Part shown: positions 60,342 through 64,000 of the stretch, piece after piece
How the letters are laid out: every line of letters starts with the position of its first letter
How positions within the stretch are numbered: position 1 is the stretch's first letter
Origin: Portunus trituberculatus
Taxonomy: Eukaryota > Arthropoda > Malacostraca > Decapoda > Portunidae
NCBI RefSeq assembly: GCF_017591435.1
Contig: NC_059278.1
Coordinates: 12,503,956 to 12,567,955, forward strand
DNA: 64,000 bases
Reading direction: 5' to 3'
Position numbers and translations under genes: made by a program
Notes under the pieces: model-generated
The model's input: only the letters and a program-made list of their open reading frames with translations
Told to the model about the DNA's origin: nothing
Database searches by the model: none

Positions 60342-60344
<3 letters not shown>

Positions 60345-60422
<78 letters not shown>
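60345..60422. repeat. (TA)n array between family J and family A
   Basis: 39 units. Confidence 0.95.
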
Positions 60423-63139
<2,717 letters not shown>

Positions 63140-63353
63140 CACACACACCATGTAGTGTAGTGGTTAGCACGCTCGACTCACAATCGAGGTGGCCTCGCTT
63201 TTCCGGTGTGTGAAGTGTGTTATGTGGTCTCAGTCCTACCCAAAGATCGGTCTATGAGCTTTGAGCTCACTCCGTAATGGGGAAGACTTGCTGGGTGACC
63301 AGCAGGCGACCGAGGTGAATCACAAACACAAACACACACACACACACACACAC
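63140..63353 (+). mobile_element. tRNA-derived SINE copy 3
   Basis: tRNA-like head TGTAGTGTAGTGGTTAGCAC...GACTCACAATCGAGG, then GAGCTTTGAGCTCACTCCGTAA, GCTGGGTGACCAGCAGGCGA and an (AC)n tail; lacks the middle B-box region of copy 2. Confidence 0.82.
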
Positions 63354-63967
63354 AGATTACATAAGAAAAGAAAACCCAGATATTGTATGCCTTGCTGAAA
63401 CAAAACTAAATGAGGCAATCATAATAGATTTGGATAATAGGTATAATGTATGGAGAAGAGACAGAGTGGGTAAAGGAGGAAGAGGAGTCATGATAATGTT
63501 AAGGAAGGAGATAGTGATAAATGAAATGGAATGTGGGGAAGGAAAAGCAGAAGTATTGTATATTAAGATGCATATTAATAAAAAAGAGATAACAATCATT
63601 GTAACATATGTGCCACCAAAAACAAATTCATGGACCAATCAAGAATATAAAGACATGATAGATGACACAATAAGGAGTCTAACGAGAATCGTTAAAGAAA
63701 GGAGAAAAGTTATATTAGTAGATTTCGACTGTAAAAGAAGTGGACTGGGAAAATTATGAAAGTGGTATGGGGGAAGAAGCCTGGGGAGAAAGATTCTTGA
63801 ACCTAATGATAGACAATATGATGGACCAGAGCGTAAAGAAATGCACAAGATTCAGAGGAAACGACAAGCCGGCGAGATTGGACCTAGTTTTTACAAGGGG
63901 TATACAAATGAATGACGATATAAGATATAAGTGCCCATTGGGAAAGAGTGACCATGCAATATTAGAA
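63354..63967 (+). mobile_element. LINE-B endonuclease fragment
   Basis: Plus strand reads RKENPDIVCLAETKLNEAII, then EVLYIKMHINKKEITIIVTY with VPPKTNSW, and after a frame change RFRGNDKPARLDLVFTRGIQ and CPLGKSDHAILE, the APE-type endonuclease. Lacks reverse transcriptase; bounded on the right by SINE sequence. Confidence 0.85.
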
Positions 63968-64000
63968 AGACTGGGAAGACTGGCTGGGTGACCAGCAGGC
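63968..64000 (+). mobile_element. SINE 3' segment at window edge
   Basis: GACTGGCTGGGTGACCAGC... repeats the SINE body seen at 63285; cut by the window end. Confidence 0.6.

Larger units (their letters stand above)
55379..60344. mobile_element. Element family J (outermost of third nest)
   Basis: Ends CAGTAATCACTCACGTATCC and CAGTAATTGCCCGCGTATCC (inward), TA on both sides. Starts 4 bp after T1. Hosts T2b, family K copy 2, family I and a SINE. Confidence 0.8.

Overview
The window is eukaryotic genomic DNA with split genes, GT-AG introns, very many simple repeats and a dense load of DNA transposons and non-LTR retrotransposons. The combination of huge (TA)n/(GA)n/(GT)n/(AAT)n arrays, Tigger/pogo families and these LINE families suggests an arthropod, most likely a decapod crustacean. 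That placement is inference; nothing here proves the species.

Two host genes can be rebuilt exon by exon, head to head. (1) On the minus strand, seven exons (11971 down to 641) encode the start and N-terminal two thirds of methionine aminopeptidase 1 (METAP1): the C6H2 zinc finger, the linker and the first part of the peptidase fold with the first two metal-binding aspartates. The rest lies beyond the left edge. (2) On the plus strand, nine coding exons (21317 to 42547) encode a complete 365-residue delta/gamma-type sarcoglycan, a type II membrane glycoprotein of the dystrophin complex. All splice phases agree and the total CDS is 1098 nt. Its eighth exon carries an in-frame (TCC)25TCT microsatellite, giving 26 consecutive serines just before the C-terminal cysteine cluster.

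Region by region: 1-5480 is METAP1 intron sequence, mostly a four-level nest of transposons (1273-5434); 5481-6241 holds four small METAP1 exons; 6680-11290 is a nearly full-length CR1-like LINE with an SGNH/esterase ORF1 in METAP1 intron 1; 11849-11971 is METAP1 exon 1; 12145-21300 is the intergenic block with a full-length LINE split by a Tigger-derived element that itself carries a piggyBac-like insertion; 21317-42547 is the sarcoglycan gene, whose introns hold antisense LINE copies, a tRNA-SINE, hAT-, Harbinger- and Tigger-type elements and microsatellites close to most exons; 42548-43750 is the probable 3' UTR and flank; 43750-62640 is a chain of Tigger/pogo elements (three with recognisable transposase genes) and their deletion derivatives, often separated by long (TA)n arrays and often nested; 62640-64000 has a tRNA-SINE and a LINE endonuclease fragment.

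No operon, CRISPR array, prophage or bacterial-type system is present. The most notable signals are the poly-serine insertion in the sarcoglycan, the TA-array/transposon concatemers and Russian-doll nests that can be unpicked to exact target-site duplications, a 680-bp palindrome inside one element, and a local excess of one-base homopolymer contractions in one of two otherwise near-identical Tigger copies.
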